Below the pieces are notes generated by a model. That model searched no databases, had not been told where the DNA came from, and saw nothing but the letters and a program-made list of their open reading frames with translations. The translations under genes and the position numbers were made by a program. Positions 63,134 to 64,000 of a stretch of DNA of 64,000 nt are shown here, one piece after another. Location of the stretch: positions 183,126 to 247,125 of the forward strand of contig NZ_JAABOS010000007.1 in assembly GCF_010078235.1 (NCBI RefSeq), read 5' to 3'. Source of the DNA: Cognatundibacterium crateris (GTDB lineage Bacteria; Pseudomonadota; Gammaproteobacteria; Burkholderiales; Burkholderiaceae_D). Position 1 is the first letter of the stretch; each line of letters starts with the position of its first letter.

Positions 63134-63837
63134 CGGGTATCTCCGGAATTAGATAGCACGGCAAGGAGGCATTCATAACGACAAAGCCATACGAAAATGT
63201 ACGTGCGTCGGAATGGAAAGATGATCTGATAAAAGTTCCAGACTATGTGTTAATGATTGTCATTTTACAATTACATTTAAGAAATATTTGCCCACAAAAT
63301 TCGTCGACTATTCCCTGAAACGACCTGAATTCACCATTGATTTTGGCTAACGAATATAGAGATGACATCGCATTACACGAAGTCAGCAATCGGGTATTCC
63401 AACCCAGCTGGCGAAACATGATCCTTGTAAGAGCATGATGTTGCGTGATCTCCATATGAATGAAGCGCTTATTGAGGGCGACGAAAAAAAATTCAGTCTG
63501 CGCCAAAGCAGACGAAGATCGTCGCAGCAAATCTGCTTGTTTTCTGATCCACTCAGGATCAGATTACAGTCGTGCTCACAACCAAAATGGAACTTCATCC
63601 CTAACAACATGCATCGAAAAAAATATCTGCTGCTTTAGCCCTTACGTATGCAGCTTGAACTTCGATCCGTTCGTTCCCGTATGGAAAATGCTTAAATAAA
63701 CTCGACAATCATTTAATTATTTTCTACATTTTTTAAAACTCTTTCTGCCAGAATCGGCGTGCCGTACCCGAAAAACGGATTGCCACAAGTGATCCGGAAT
63801 GTTTTTTCTGCTCGTTGAGTTGATAAGGAGTCTTACA
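63134..63837. other. AT-rich divergent intergenic region
   Basis: These 704 bases separate two divergent lipoprotein genes. They must hold promoters for both. A perfect inverted repeat, TCTGATCC (63543-63550) with GGATCAGA (63556-63563), lies in the middle. Several short open frames exist but none has a ribosome site or recognisable product, so none was called. Confidence 0.5.
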
Positions 63838-64000
63838 ATGAAATTCCGAAAAATGTACTGCTTAAGTTTGTTGTCTGTGTTTGCATTGAGCGGATGTGGC
63901 TGGATTAGCTCACCCAATGCGATGTCAGCCCCATCTGCAGTGTCAGCGGAATCTGGCGTTACGAGCAATACCACCGCAACTACTGCAGCCTTTCCCATGC
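63838..64000 (+). CDS. Putative lipoprotein, cut by the window end
   Basis: An open frame of 54 complete codons runs to the window edge. It has a strong AAGGAG site before the ATG and a lipoprotein signal peptide: basic start MKFRKMYC, hydrophobic core, and lipobox LSGC with cysteine at residue 20. The visible mature part is a Ser/Ala/Thr-rich linker, as commonly found before an extracytoplasmic domain. It is divergent from the giant lipoprotein gene. Function cannot be seen from what is present. Confidence 0.7.
   Translation, partial: MKFRKMYCLSLLSVFALSGCGWISSPNAMSAPSAVSAESGVTSNTTATTAAFPM

Noticed and set aside
63243-63530. 95-codon open frame on the minus strand and overlapping short frames
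   Set aside because: No ribosome site and no recognisable protein; the area is more likely regulatory.

Overview
The window reads as a chromosomal segment of a Gram-negative betaproteobacterium, most likely order Burkholderiales and plausibly Oxalobacteraceae (Undibacterium-like). This is an inference from gene order and protein style: a ribB-hybrid/ribH/nusB/aminotransferase run, a complete iscR-S-U-A-hscB-hscA-fdx operon, thyA-folA, MipA-type porin and XdhC genes, moderate GC content and no insertion sequences. About 55 genes are supported. I found no tRNA, rRNA operon, CRISPR array, transposase, integrase or phage gene. One stable RNA, the small SRP RNA (ffs), lies on the minus strand near 1.8 kb.

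Layout. 0-2 kb: a two-TM-pore potassium channel, a secreted Cache-domain protein and ffs. 2-6.6 kb: an ABC ATPase plus a very long permease fused to an M1-type aminopeptidase. 6.9-15.7 kb: ubiD, a membrane-anchored lytic transglycosylase with a long structured leader, and a minus-strand riboflavin block (ribB hybrid, ribH, nusB, aminotransferase) with PhzF and GNAT genes behind it. 15.7-17.2 kb: an AT-rich patch with a lipoprotein, then a DUF1842-like gene behind a GC-rich hairpin. 17.3-19.8 kb: eamA-like exporter and thrC. 19.9-23.4 kb: a formate-dehydrogenase-like molybdoenzyme, a small unknown gene and fdhD.

23.5-28.1 kb is a threonine/serine catabolic cluster: a divergent XRE-cupin regulator, kbl, an SDR-type threonine dehydrogenase and sdaA. 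Together they can take threonine to glycine plus acetyl-CoA, and serine to pyruvate. 28.2-31.2 kb holds an S9-like protein that has lost its catalytic serine and two small secreted proteins. 31.3-34.6 kb looks like lysine catabolism: an Lrp/AsnC regulator divergent from a lysine/saccharopine dehydrogenase-family gene and an ALDH7-type aldehyde dehydrogenase. 35.1-40.6 kb is the Isc iron-sulfur assembly operon, followed by an orphan sensor kinase, thyA-folA, a DUF4337-like membrane protein, MipA/OmpV, a large Arg/Lys/Orn decarboxylase, a PilZ protein and dcd. 49.8-56.4 kb carries xdhC, DUF1653, an exonuclease, an MFS exporter, an OPT oligopeptide transporter and a small unknown gene.

The most unusual locus is 56.5-63.1 kb: a 1920-residue lipoprotein that joins a galactose-oxidase-type copper radical oxidase (all five expected active-site residues are visible), a PKD domain, a YVTN propeller, a di-haem cytochrome c peroxidase-like domain and three PA14 domains. 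A SCO1-type copper chaperone follows directly, separated from it by a strong intrinsic terminator. A truncated lipoprotein gene begins divergently at the window edge. Three untranslated leaders (8.5-8.84 kb, 16.65-16.75 kb and 24.16-24.25 kb) contain long-range complementary pairing that I could not assign to a known RNA class.
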